Source: Gammaproteobacteria bacterium
GTDB lineage: Bacteria > Pseudomonadota > Gammaproteobacteria > Ga0077536
Direction of reading: 5' to 3'
NCBI GenBank assembly: GCA_016191285.1
Contig: JACPPA010000002.1
Span: 1 to 64,000 of the forward strand
DNA length: 64,000 nt
The position numbers were made by a program, and so were the translations under genes. Positions 48,702 to 57,481 of this stretch are shown here, piece by piece. The first letter of the stretch is position 1. Each line of letters starts with the position of its first letter. The notes under the pieces were generated by a model. The model was not told the DNA's origin. It worked only from the letters and a program-made list of their open reading frames with translations, and did no database searches.

Positions 48702-51700
48702 CTAGCGCTCGATACTCCGGCTCAATTGCCACTGCTTGACCAGCGCATAAATAGCCGGAATCACGACGAGCGTGAGCACGGTCGAAGAAATCATTCCGCC
48801 GACCAAGGGCGCGGCAATGCGGCTCATGACTTCGGAGCCGGTGCCGGTACCCCACATGATCGGCAAGAGGCCGGCCATGATGGCGACAACGGTCATCATC
48901 TTCGGCCGCACCCGCTCCACCGCACCTTCCATTACGGCATCGTAGAGGTCGGCAACGTTGGTGGCGCGCCCCTCGATCCGCGCTTTCGCCTTCACGCCCT
49001 CCCAGGCATGATCGAGGTAAATCAGCATCACCACACCGGTTTCGGCGGCCACACCGGCGAGAGCGATGAAGCCCACCGCCACCGCCACCGAGAGGTTGTA
49101 GCCGAGCAACCACATCAACCAGACTCCGCCGACCAGCGCGAAGGGCACCGAGAGCATGACGATCAGGGTTTCGGTCAGGCGCATGAAGTTGAGGTAAAGC
49201 AGCAGGAAGATGGCTAGCAGGGTCACCGGAATGACGATTTTCATCTTCTTGACGGCCCGCTCCATGTATTCGAACTGGCCGCTCCAGGTGATGTAGTAGC
49301 CCGCCGGGAATTTCACCTGATCGGCCACCGCCTGGCGCGCATCCGCGACGTAGGAGCCGATGTCCCGGTCGCGAATGTCGACGAAGACGTAGGCGGAGAG
49401 GAGCGCGTTCTCGGTGCGGATGCCCGGAGTGCCTTTGGCGAGGTCCACCGTGGCGATCTGGCCGAGCGGAATCATGCTGCCATCCATGGTCGACACCAGC
49501 ACCTCACGGGCGATTTGCTGCGGGTTGGCGCGCAATTCCCGCGGGTAACGGACCTGTACGCCGAATCGCTCGCGTCCTTCGACCGTAGTAGTCACCCGCT
49601 CACCCCCCAGGGCGGTGCCAATCACCTCCTGTAGATCACCGACTGCCAGACCATAGCGGGCCAGTTGCTCGCGATCCGGTTCGATATTGAGATAAAAACC
49701 GCCGGTGATACGTTCGGCGAAGACCGAAGTCGTCCCCGGCACGGTTTTGACCACGGTTTCGATTTCCTTGGCCAGCTTTTCCATCTCGCCCAGATCCTTA
49801 CCGAACACCTTGATCCCGATCGGCGTGCGGATGCCGGTCGACAGCATGTCGATGCGCGCCTTGATGGGCATGGTCCAGGCATTCGATACGCCGGGGATTT
49901 GCAGCGCCTTGTCCAGTTCGCCAATCAATTTGTCGATGGTCATGCCGGCCGGCCATTCCGATTCCGGCTTGAGGTTGATCACGGTCTCGAACATCTCGAT
50001 CGGTGCGGGGTCGGTGGCGGTGTTCGCGCGACCGGCCTTGCCATAGACCGAAGTGACCTCGGGGAAGCGCTTGATGATCTTGTTCTGCGTCTGCAGTAAC
50101 TCTGCCGCCTTGGTGATCGACATGCCCGGGAGTGAGGCCGGCATGTACAACAGCGTGCCCTCGTTGAGCGTCGGCATGAATTCGCTGCCGAGCTTGGATG
50201 CTGGGTAGACCGAAACGCCCAGCGCCAACAAGGCCACCAGGAGAGTCAGCTTCTTCCAGCGCATCACCCCGGTAATGATCGGACGATAAAGCCAGATCAG
50301 GAAGCGATTCACCGGGTTCTTCGCCTCGGGCATGATCTTGCCGCGAATGAACAGCATCATCAGTACCGGCACTAGCGTGAGGGACAACAAGGCCGCACCG
50401 GCCATGGAGAAGGTCTTGGTGTAGGCCAGGGGGGCGAACAGCCGCCCTTCTTGCGCCTCCAGCGTGAAGACCGGCAGGAACGACACCGTAATGATGAGCA
50501 GCGAAAAGAACAGCGCCGGCCCCACTTCTTTGCACGCCGCGATCATCGCCTCGGCGCGATCGTGGACGGAGTGACCCTCCGGCAGCCGCTCCAGATGCTT
50601 ATGGGCGTTCTCGATCATGACGATGGCCGCATCGATCATGGCGCCGATGGCGATGGCGATGCCGCCCAGACTCATGAGGTTGGAGTTCATGCCCAGCGCG
50701 CGCATGGCGATGAAGGCAATCAGCACGCCGACCGGCAGCATCAGGATGGCAACCAGCGCCGAGCGCACATGCAGCAGAAAGATGATGCACACTGCCGCGA
50801 CGATCGCGCTCTCCTCGATCAGCGTTCGCTTGAGCGTTGCGATGGCGCGGTAAATCAGCTCGGAACGGTCATAGACGACCTCGATGGTTACCCCCTCTGG
50901 CAGGCCGGCGGCAACCTCGCCGATCTTGGCTTTGAGGTTGTGGATCACTTCCAGGGCGTTCACGCCGTAGCGGGCCATGGCAATACCGGAGACCACCTCA
51001 CCTTCGCCATTGAGCTCGGTGAGGCCGCGCCGCTCATCCGGCCCGAGTTCGACGCGGGCGATGTCGCGAATCAGCACGGGGGTACCCTTGTCGCTCTTCA
51101 CCACCAGCATTTCCAGATCGCGCGTGCCGCGCAGATAACCCTTGCCCCTTACCATGTACTCGGTTTCGGCCATTTCCACCACCCGTCCGCCGACGTCGCG
51201 GTTGGAGTCGCGAATGACCTGCGAGACCTTGGACAGCGCAATCCCGTAGGCGCGAAGCTTCACCGGGTCTACCGTGACCTGGTAGATCTGGACGAAACCA
51301 CCGATGGAAGCCACCTCGGCGACCCCTTGGGCCTTGGTCAGCTGGTAGCGCAAATACCAGTCCTGGATCGTACGCAGCTCTGCCAGCGTCCTGTTTTTGG
51401 CCAGTACGACGTATTGAAAGACCCAGCCCACGCCAGTGGCATCCGGTCCGAGCGACGGCGTCACGCCCTTGGGCATGCGCCCCGAAACGACATTCAGGTA
51501 TTCGAGAACCCGCGAGCGGGCCCAGTAGATATCGGTGCCGTCTTCGAAAATGAGGTAGACGAACGAGGCGCCAAAGAAGGAGAAGCCTCGCACCACCTTT
51601 GACTTGGGTACGGCGAGCATGGCCGTGGTGAGTGGGTAGGTCACCTGGTCCTCTACCACCTGCGGCGCTTGGCCGGGATACTCGGTGTAGACGATGACCT

Positions 51701-51836
51701 GCACATCCGAGAGATCGGGCAGGGCATCGATCGGGGTGTTAACGACGGCATAGATACCGCCGATGATGACGAACAGCGTGGCGAGCAGAACCAGAAACGG
51801 ATTTCTGCCCGACCATTCGATGATTTTGGCCAGCAT
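48702..51836 (-). CDS. cusA: Cu(I)/Ag(I) efflux RND permease CusA
   Basis: 1044 aa, full-length HME-RND pump. N-terminal MLAKIIEWSGRNPFLVLLATLFVIIGG and NTPIDALPDLSDVQVIVYTEYPGQAPQVVEDQVTYPLTTAML. TM4 reads AIAIGAMIDAAIVMIENAHKHLE, the CusA/SilA form rather than CzcA (which has DFG-type residues). The periplasmic cleft has the methionine-rich LLYMPASLPGMSITKAAELLQTQ region and GRANTATDPAPIEMFETVINLKPESEWP typical of CusA. It exports Cu(I)/Ag(I) with CusB and the outer-membrane channel. Last gene of the minus-strand operon, 12 bp after cusB. Confidence 0.93.
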   Translation of the reverse strand: MLAKIIEWSGRNPFLVLLATLFVIIGGIYAVVNTPIDALPDLSDVQVIVYTEYPGQAPQVVEDQVTYPLTTAMLAVPKSKVVRGFSFFGASFVYLIFEDGTDIYWARSRVLEYLNVVSGRMPKGVTPSLGPDATGVGWVFQYVVLAKNRTLAELRTIQDWYLRYQLTKAQGVAEVASIGGFVQIYQVTVDPVKLRAYGIALSKVSQVIRDSNRDVGGRVVEMAETEYMVRGKGYLRGTRDLEMLVVKSDKGTPVLIRDIARVELGPDERRGLTELNGEGEVVSGIAMARYGVNALEVIHNLKAKIGEVAAGLPEGVTIEVVYDRSELIYRAIATLKRTLIEESAIVAAVCIIFLLHVRSALVAILMLPVGVLIAFIAMRALGMNSNLMSLGGIAIAIGAMIDAAIVMIENAHKHLERLPEGHSVHDRAEAMIAACKEVGPALFFSLLIITVSFLPVFTLEAQEGRLFAPLAYTKTFSMAGAALLSLTLVPVLMMLFIRGKIMPEAKNPVNRFLIWLYRPIITGVMRWKKLTLLVALLALGVSVYPASKLGSEFMPTLNEGTLLYMPASLPGMSITKAAELLQTQNKIIKRFPEVTSVYGKAGRANTATDPAPIEMFETVINLKPESEWPAGMTIDKLIGELDKALQIPGVSNAWTMPIKARIDMLSTGIRTPIGIKVFGKDLGEMEKLAKEIETVVKTVPGTTSVFAERITGGFYLNIEPDREQLARYGLAVGDLQEVIGTALGGERVTTTVEGRERFGVQVRYPRELRANPQQIAREVLVSTMDGSMIPLGQIATVDLAKGTPGIRTENALLSAYVFVDIRDRDIGSYVADARQAVADQVKFPAGYYITWSGQFEYMERAVKKMKIVIPVTLLAIFLLLYLNFMRLTETLIVMLSVPFALVGGVWLMWLLGYNLSVAVAVGFIALAGVAAETGVVMLIYLDHAWEGVKAKARIEGRATNVADLYDAVMEGAVERVRPKMMTVVAIMAGLLPIMWGTGTGSEVMSRIAAPLVGGMISSTVLTLVVIPAIYALVKQWQLSRSIER

Positions 51837-51848
51837 GGTGTTTAGCCG

Positions 51849-53213
51849 TCAGTGAGCGGCGGCAGCCGGTTTGGCGGCCGGGGCAGCGGCGTCCGTTTTC
51901 GCCGGGCTGCCGTGCCCGGTATGACCGCCCATGCCACTCACGGCGGCCTCGAGATTACTCTCGGCGTCGATCAGGAAATTGGCCGCGACTACGACCTGTT
52001 CGCCTTCCTTAACCCCCTCCAGCACTTGCACATAGGGGTCGCTGCGGGGACCGAGCTTGACCTCGCGTGGCTCGAAGCGTCCTGCTTGCACTTGCACGAT
52101 GACGATACGACGCGTACCGCTGTCGATCACAGCCGAATCGGGCACGGCCAGCACCTGCCCGGGGTGACCGACCGACAGTTCCACTTGGGCGAACATCGCC
52201 GGCTTGAGCAACTGCCCCGGATTGGCGAATTCGACGCGGACGGGGACCGTACGGGTCTCTGCCTTCAGCGTCGGATAGACGTAGGTGATCCTGCCTTCGT
52301 AAACCTTGCCTGGATAGGCATTGATTTTGATCTTGGCCTTGGCGCCGGCCTGCACCAGACCGATGTCCTGCTCGAAGACATCAGCGATTACCCACACGGA
52401 TGAGAGATCGGCCACCTGATAGAGGGCTTCGCCGGGCATGAAGCGCATGCCCTGTAGCGCTTTCTTTTCGGTCACGATGCCGGCGACCGGGGAGCGGAAG
52501 GTAAGCGTGCGACGGGCCTCGCCGGAGTTGGCGAGCGCCTTGACCTGCTCCGCGGAAATATCCCAGTTCTCGAGCCGCATCAGGCTCGACTCGGCGAGCT
52601 GCTTCATGCCGCTCAGGGCCTCGCCGCCGGCGTCCTTCATGGCTTGCACACCCTGGGCGGCAATGGCGTATTCGTGTTGGGCGGAAACCAGTTCCGGACT
52701 GTAGACCTCAAACAGCGGCTGTCCCTTGCTGACCGGTTGGCCGGTCACATTGACGTGCAGGCGCTCGACATAACCTTCGAACTTGGGCGAGATGGTGAAG
52801 ATGCGGCGCTCGTCCGGCTCGATGCGGCCCTCCGCCCGGACGATCCTGCCCAAGGCCCGCAGGCTGGCCGCCTCTGTCCTGACGCCCAGCTTCTGGACTT
52901 TCTCGGTGCTGATACTGATCTGGTTGGCGGCCGGCTCGCCGGCCCTATTCCCCTCCGCGTCCGCAAACACCGGGGCGTAGTCCATACCCATCGCATCCTT
53001 CTTCGGCGTCGGCGAAGTGCCGGGCAGGCCCATCGCGTTGCGGTAGTAGAGGATCTTGCGCTCGGTACCTTCGATCGGGGTGGAAGACGCGATGGGTGTA
53101 GCCGTAGCGCCGTGGCTGTCAGCGGTATTCCGGTGGCCGAACCAGTAGCCGCCCGCAGCGGCCACCAGGGCCACCGCGATCACGCCGAGGGCGATGTTCG
53201 CTCCCTGTTTCAT
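51849..53213 (-). CDS. cusB: Cu(I)/Ag(I) efflux periplasmic adaptor CusB
   Basis: 454 aa. N-terminal anchor (IALGVIAVALVAAAGGYWF), then the heavy-metal-binding segment ILYYRNAMGLPGTSPTPKKDAMGMDYAPVFAD, which is diagnostic of CusB. Barrel-sandwich and helical hairpin follow (VYSPELVSAQHEYAIAAQGVQAM), and a Gly/His/Met-rich tail near MGGHTGHGSP that may bind metal. It links CusA to the outer-membrane channel. ATGA overlap with the upstream gene. Confidence 0.93.
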   Translation of the reverse strand: MKQGANIALGVIAVALVAAAGGYWFGHRNTADSHGATATPIASSTPIEGTERKILYYRNAMGLPGTSPTPKKDAMGMDYAPVFADAEGNRAGEPAANQISISTEKVQKLGVRTEAASLRALGRIVRAEGRIEPDERRIFTISPKFEGYVERLHVNVTGQPVSKGQPLFEVYSPELVSAQHEYAIAAQGVQAMKDAGGEALSGMKQLAESSLMRLENWDISAEQVKALANSGEARRTLTFRSPVAGIVTEKKALQGMRFMPGEALYQVADLSSVWVIADVFEQDIGLVQAGAKAKIKINAYPGKVYEGRITYVYPTLKAETRTVPVRVEFANPGQLLKPAMFAQVELSVGHPGQVLAVPDSAVIDSGTRRIVIVQVQAGRFEPREVKLGPRSDPYVQVLEGVKEGEQVVVAANFLIDAESNLEAAVSGMGGHTGHGSPAKTDAAAPAAKPAAAAH

Positions 53214-54484
53214 AGATCCTCTCCCAAGAGTCGTTCGATTTCTGCGAGGCGTATTTGGGCTTCGGCCTTCGCCTTGATCTGGCTCTGCCTGGCCTGACGG
53301 ATCTGTCGCTGGGCATCCAGCATCGTGGCGAAATCCACCTGGCCGGTTTCATAACCGGCAAGCGCCGCCTGAAAGGTTAGTTCGGCCTGCGGCAGCAGGC
53401 TGGTGGTGGTTAGTGCCTCGGTACGGCGGGCAGCGTCGAGGCCCGACAGGTGCTCCGCGAGATCGGCGAACACCTGATTAGCGGCCGCCTCCTTACGCGC
53501 TTGGGCGGCGGCGAGCATGGTCTCTGATTCCTGCTCCTGCGAGCGCCGCGAGGATTGCTGCAAGGGGAGGTTGAGTTCGACCATCAACTCCCATTCCTTG
53601 ACGGAATTCCCATATTGGATGGGTGAGACCCCGACGGTGAAATCGGGGAAACGATTCTTGTAGGCAAGATCGCGGCTCTTTTCGGCGGCCTTGATGCGCG
53701 CTTCTTCCGCAAAAAGCTGTGGATTGCGGGCACGCACGCGATCCTCCAGCGCCGCAAAATCGAGTTTCCCCGGCGCGGGAAGAGCGCGCAGGCGAGCAGA
53801 CTCGGCGAGCGGTGACCCGGCGGGACGGGCGAGCAGCGCATTCATTCGCGCCTGAAGCTGGTGGCGTTCGTTCTCCAGGGCGACCAGTTCGTTTTTCAGG
53901 TTGGTCTGCTCGACCTGCGCCCGAATCACGTCTTGCTGTGCCGCGAGGCCGCCGGCGTAGCGAACCTGGGCAACTTGCTCCAAACGGGCCATGAGATCGA
54001 GAATTTCACGGGTGAGCCGTTCGTTGCGATGTACGTAATAAAGCTGGGCAAAGGTCGACTTGATGCGCGCCGATAGCTCTGCCCACGTTCCCATGGTGCG
54101 GCCCTTGGCACCTTCGGCCTCCAGTGTGGCAATCTCACGCTTGAGGTCACGCTTGCCGAACCAGGGCACGTCCTGCATCAGCAGATAGCGGGTGCTGCCG
54201 ACCCGGCTTGGGGACAGCGTCGGATTCTGTTCCCCGGACTTGGTGATGTCCCGCAGTTCCGCGCGGAATTTCGGATCGGGCAGCGCACCGGCGGGAGTGA
54301 CCCGCTGTCCGGCAGCGTCCGCTTCGAGGCGCATCGCCGCATACTCCGGATTGTGCGCCTTCGCGTATTCCAGAAGGCTGTCTACACTCGCGCCCGGGGT
54401 CATTTCTTGCCCGGGAGCACTGGCGGAGGAGGCCATCAGCATGGCGATCAGGACGACGCCCAGCGAGGTTGTTTTTCGGCTCAT
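53210..54484 (-). CDS. Outer-membrane efflux channel (TolC/CusC family)
   Basis: 424 aa from the ATG at 54484, which gives a normal signal peptide (MSRKTTSLGVVLIAMLMASSASA); the open frame extends to 54556 but that leader looks non-natural. Two OEP repeats: VDSLLEYAKAHNPEYAAMRLEADAAGQRVTPAGALPDPKF, and a second half with LQQSSRRSQEQESETMLAAAQARKEAAANQVFADLAEHLSGLDAARRTEALTTTSLLPQAELTFQAALAGYETGQVDFATMLDAQRQI. No lipobox. It forms the exit duct of the CusABC pump. Confidence 0.9.
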   Translation of the reverse strand: MSRKTTSLGVVLIAMLMASSASAPGQEMTPGASVDSLLEYAKAHNPEYAAMRLEADAAGQRVTPAGALPDPKFRAELRDITKSGEQNPTLSPSRVGSTRYLLMQDVPWFGKRDLKREIATLEAEGAKGRTMGTWAELSARIKSTFAQLYYVHRNERLTREILDLMARLEQVAQVRYAGGLAAQQDVIRAQVEQTNLKNELVALENERHQLQARMNALLARPAGSPLAESARLRALPAPGKLDFAALEDRVRARNPQLFAEEARIKAAEKSRDLAYKNRFPDFTVGVSPIQYGNSVKEWELMVELNLPLQQSSRRSQEQESETMLAAAQARKEAAANQVFADLAEHLSGLDAARRTEALTTTSLLPQAELTFQAALAGYETGQVDFATMLDAQRQIRQARQSQIKAKAEAQIRLAEIERLLGEDL

Positions 54485-54875
54485 CCTGCACCCTGATGTT
54501 TCAAGCGCCGTTTCCGCTAGGCGCATTCGTCTGACGTTGTAGCGCAAATTGGACATTGCGCTCGCATGGGCATTGCGATCTGATCGGGCTTGGCATGCGC
54601 GCCATCAGCCGCATCGGCAACTGTTACGCCCAGAATGCCCGCACGCTGAACTTCCGCCTTGACCCGAGTCAAGCACAGCACCGCCAGGCGTGCCGTTTCG
54701 CAACCCTCGGTGCGGGCGCAGCGCGAACGATTGATCCAAATCAGAGGCACGGCACCGGGCATCGCGGATGATACCGGCGTATTCAGGGCGGGGTGTTAAG
54801 GCGGTATCGAGTCGAATTAACACTGCTTCGCGCGCCGCAATCTATCGTTGTCTTCCATGATGAGAAGGAGCAACC
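54485..54875. promoter_or_regulatory. Divergent regulatory region between cusC and the cytochrome-porin gene
   Basis: 390 bp separating the minus-strand cus operon from the + strand cytochrome-porin. It contains a perfect dyad CTTGAC-CCGA-GTCAAG at 54658-54673 that could be an operator. A cysteine-rich reading frame lies on the minus strand (54517-54762, listed separately). A shared divergent promoter would co-regulate efflux and cytochrome. Confidence 0.5.
54517..54762 (-). CDS. Possible small cysteine-rich protein at the head of the cus operon
   Basis: 81 aa, six cysteines, including a final QCPICATTSDECA and SRCARTEGCETARLAVLCLTRVK. It ends 33 bp before the cusC start. No clear Shine-Dalgarno and no family recognised; codon third positions look only moderately coding-like. 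It may be a metal-binding small protein or a decayed fragment. Confidence 0.3.
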   Translation of the reverse strand: MPGAVPLIWINRSRCARTEGCETARLAVLCLTRVKAEVQRAGILGVTVADAADGAHAKPDQIAMPMRAQCPICATTSDECA

Positions 54876-56273
54876 ATGGCCAATTCCAATCGTTCGCGCA
54901 GTGATTGCCGGCGCGTGCTGACGGCGCTCTTCGCCATGCTTGGCGCGATGATCGCCCTCATGTTCGCCCTACCCAGGACAGTCCAAGCCGTGCCGGCGTT
55001 CGCGCGCCAGACCGGCGCCTCATGCAATCTCTGTCATACCCAGGCGTTCGGTCCTTCACTGACGCCGTACGGGCGCACCTTCAAGCTCCATGGCTACGTC
55101 GACGGCGCTGCACCGAATCCAGTACCGCTCGTGAGTGGTACGATCATGGGCTCCCTCACCCACACGGATCGGGGCATTCCCAACGGTCCAGCCCCGGGCT
55201 ACGGCGACAACGATAATTTCACGATGGACCAAGCGTCGATCTTTATTGCCGGCCGCGTCCTGCCCCACCTCGGGGTGTACAGTCAGATCACCTACGATGG
55301 GGTCGCCGCGAAGGTCGCGCTCGACATGACGGAATTGCGCAGTAACTTCGAAACCACGCTGGGCGGTCACGGACTCGACTACGGTGTCATGTTCAATAAT
55401 TCGCCGACCGTACAGGATCTCTGGAATACGACGCCGGTCTGGGGCTTTCCTGTGAATACCTCACCACTCGCACCGACACCCGCCGCGGCGGCACTGGTTG
55501 ACGGGCGCCTCTCCGGACAAGTCGGCGGCGCGACCGCCTACGCCATGTACGCGGACAAGCTCTATGTGGAGGCTGGCGCCTATGCGACCTTCTCCAAGGG
55601 TGTGCAACGGACGTTCGGGACTTTCGCCCCCGACGAGGCTAAGCTCGCGGGCGCGGCCCCGTACTGGCGGGTCACGCTGCAGAACGATCCCGGCGCGTGG
55701 GGCGGCCATTACTTTGCAGTGGGGCATTACGGCCTGTACGCCGATGTCTATCCGGGGCGCATCACCGGTAGCGGCACCGATAGCATCACGGATCTAGGCT
55801 TCGACGCGACGTATCAATATCTGGGGACGATGCTGCATATCTTCGAAGTGCGCTCGACCTATCTCTGGGAGGAACAGCACAATCGCGCGAGCCAGGCCCT
55901 TGGCAACAGCACCAATCTGACGGACTACCTCAATACCTTCCGTCTCAATGGCACCTACACGTTTCGTCAGACTTATAGTGTCGTCATCGCCTATCAGAAC
56001 ACGTGGGGAACACGCGACAACGGACTCTACGCCGCGGGTCCAATCGGGGGCAGCCGCACGGGTCGGCCCGACAGCGATGCCTTCATCGCCGAACTGGATT
56101 ACGTTCCGTTCGGTAAAGTGCAGTCTTACCTCCAGCCGTGGCTTAATCTCAAGCTGACCCTGCAATACATCAACTATCTGAGCTTCAACGGCGCTGATCT
56201 CAACTACGATGGATTCGGGCGGAACGCCGGGGACAACAATACATTGCTTGTGAACGCCTGGTTTCTATTTTGA
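54876..56273 (+). CDS. One-heme cytochrome fused to an outer-membrane beta-barrel (Cyc2-like)
   Basis: 465 aa with AAGGAG upstream. Signal peptide to about residue 38 (QA-VP), then PAFARQTGASCNLCHTQAFGPSLTPYGRTFKLHGY: one c-type heme motif at Cys50-x2-Cys53-His54, in the exact setting (FARQTG..C..CH...L.P.GR.FK..GY) seen in Cyc2-type iron oxidases and relatives. The remaining 400 residues alternate in beta-strand style with many Tyr/aromatic girdle residues and end in an aromatic Phe (NAWFLF), as outer-membrane barrels do. It could pass electrons across the outer membrane. Whether it oxidises iron is not proven; related proteins occur in non-iron-oxidisers. Confidence 0.8.
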   Translation: MANSNRSRSDCRRVLTALFAMLGAMIALMFALPRTVQAVPAFARQTGASCNLCHTQAFGPSLTPYGRTFKLHGYVDGAAPNPVPLVSGTIMGSLTHTDRGIPNGPAPGYGDNDNFTMDQASIFIAGRVLPHLGVYSQITYDGVAAKVALDMTELRSNFETTLGGHGLDYGVMFNNSPTVQDLWNTTPVWGFPVNTSPLAPTPAAAALVDGRLSGQVGGATAYAMYADKLYVEAGAYATFSKGVQRTFGTFAPDEAKLAGAAPYWRVTLQNDPGAWGGHYFAVGHYGLYADVYPGRITGSGTDSITDLGFDATYQYLGTMLHIFEVRSTYLWEEQHNRASQALGNSTNLTDYLNTFRLNGTYTFRQTYSVVIAYQNTWGTRDNGLYAAGPIGGSRTGRPDSDAFIAELDYVPFGKVQSYLQPWLNLKLTLQYINYLSFNGADLNYDGFGRNAGDNNTLLVNAWFLF

Positions 56274-56762
56274 CGCAGCGCGGCGGCGCGTGCTGTGGAC
56301 GTCGTCGCGCTATTCTGGACCATGAGTTGGCAATCCTACGTCGCCGGCAAGTTGAGCACCGTACCGGCCTATCGCGTAGCACGCTGTATCAGTACATCAA
56401 AGATGGTTGCTTCCGGAAACCCGTACCGCCGCGCTTGCGGCTGGCTGCGCTGAGATCGACTGGAAAGTAATCAGTACGAACGAACGGTAAGGTTGGTTAA
56501 CGGAGGAAGTCCCTGACCGTCCGTAGCCGACCCTTACAGGCCCGCCGCCTAGGAAGCTCAGTAAAGTCGAAAAGTGCCTCTTGTTTCATCCGGAGCAGTT
56601 CAGTGCCGCGTATACTGCTCAGAAATTAGGCGTCGAGTCGATTACAGCGTATCCCCAAATATTGCAGGCAATCGCAAAGAGGTATTGAAGCCATAATCGT
56701 GGTAACTATGAAATTCTACAAAGGAAAGATCTAGTATTAACAATAATTTATGATTCTGTTGT
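56274..56762. other. Right end of the island: alpA debris and non-coding sequence
   Basis: The first 230 bp hold the alpA remnant. The rest (56510-56762) is AT-richer, with no recognisable gene, and runs up to the right attachment repeat. Confidence 0.5.
56318..56505 (+). pseudogene. AlpA-family regulator remnant
   Basis: Reads [35 protein letters not shown], the helix-turn-helix of AlpA/excisionase-like regulators of P4-type islands. After a frameshift near 56435 the expected end resumes weakly as AAGCAEIDWKVI (normally VGWxxSEIDxW). No good start codon; nearest is TTG 56327. Confidence 0.7.
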
Positions 56763-56784
56763 GAATCTCGCCGCCCCGACCAAA
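56763..56784 (+). repeat. attR: right direct repeat of the integrated element
   Basis: A 22-nt exact copy of the tRNA-Pro 3' end (GAATCTCG to CGACCAAA), with no tRNA body upstream of it. It marks the right border of the island. Confidence 0.9.
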
Positions 56785-56846
56785 TTACCTCCTGAACTTC
56801 GATGAGCGGGTCTTCGACCGAAGATCGGCACCGAGGGTCGATCAGC

Positions 56847-57392
56847 ATGGTTCCGAACAAATTGCTTCTGAGTGTGTCGCCGAAATTGATCAGCAGCAAT
56901 TTTGGTTATCGCGAGCGGTGCCCCTACGTCTGGATTTCCGCGCTCGCAATTTTGGGTGTGGGCCTGATCGCCTGCGATTCCCACCGCGACGGCTTGACCC
57001 TGTTCCAGGCCGGTGAATTTGCGGCTGCACATCGGCCGCTTGAACTCGCTGCCATGGCCGGTGATCTCAACGCACAAAATCTCCTTGGAATTCAGTACTA
57101 CTTGGGTTTGGGTGTGCCGCGCAATCTGCAAGTCGCACGTGAGTGGTTCCAAAAAGCCGCACGACGCCAACATCCGAGCGCCCAGAAAAATCTCGGGCTG
57201 CTGTACTTACGCGGGTTCGGCGTCACGCAAGACTATCATCAAGCCTACGGCTGGCTGCACGCCGCCTTCGCGCAGGGCGAGACTAGTGCCGCCGACTATT
57301 TGAATTTGATGACGGATAATCTAACGCCCAGCCAAATGCACCAAGCGCAGCTCCGCATAAATGCGGAGATTGCTCGAGAATCTAGCCATTAA
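56847..57392 (+). CDS. Sel1-repeat lipoprotein
   Basis: 181 aa from ATG 56847 (MVPNKLLLS); an ATG at 56802 adds 15 residues. Hydrophobic leader ending in the lipobox LIAC-DS, so probably lipid-anchored. Tandem Sel1/TPR-like repeats: AQNLLGIQYYLGLGVPRNLQVAREWFQKAAR, then AQKNLGLLYLRGFGVTQDYHQAYGWLHAAFAQG. A protein-interaction scaffold of unknown partner. First chromosomal gene right of the island. Confidence 0.85.
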   Translation: MVPNKLLLSVSPKLISSNFGYRERCPYVWISALAILGVGLIACDSHRDGLTLFQAGEFAAAHRPLELAAMAGDLNAQNLLGIQYYLGLGVPRNLQVAREWFQKAARRQHPSAQKNLGLLYLRGFGVTQDYHQAYGWLHAAFAQGETSAADYLNLMTDNLTPSQMHQAQLRINAEIARESSH

Positions 57393-57481
57393 GGCCGCTA
57401 TAGAATCCGAGGCATGTGACGTAACAAAGTGCTTGGCTATTTTTCAGATACCTTCGCAAGTTGATTTAGAGACAGCAATTT

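Larger units (their letters stand above)
45646..56784. mobile_element. Integrated genomic island at tRNA-Pro, about 11.1 kb
   Basis: Bounded by the 22-nt direct repeat of the tRNA-Pro 3' end. Content: decayed P4-type integrase beside the tRNA, HiPIP gene, IS91 fragment, cusCBA efflux operon, one-heme cytochrome-porin gene and an alpA remnant near the right end. Integrase and alpA are both broken, so the element is probably fixed in place. No replication or transfer genes are visible. Confidence 0.88.

Noticed and set aside
48558-49217. 219-aa + strand open frame
   Set aside because: Only its first 40 residues (IS91 stub) resemble protein; the rest is antisense to cusA.
50451-51602. 383-aa + strand open frame inside cusA
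   Set aside because: It is His/Asp/Arg-rich low-complexity antisense to a full-length, conserved RND pump.
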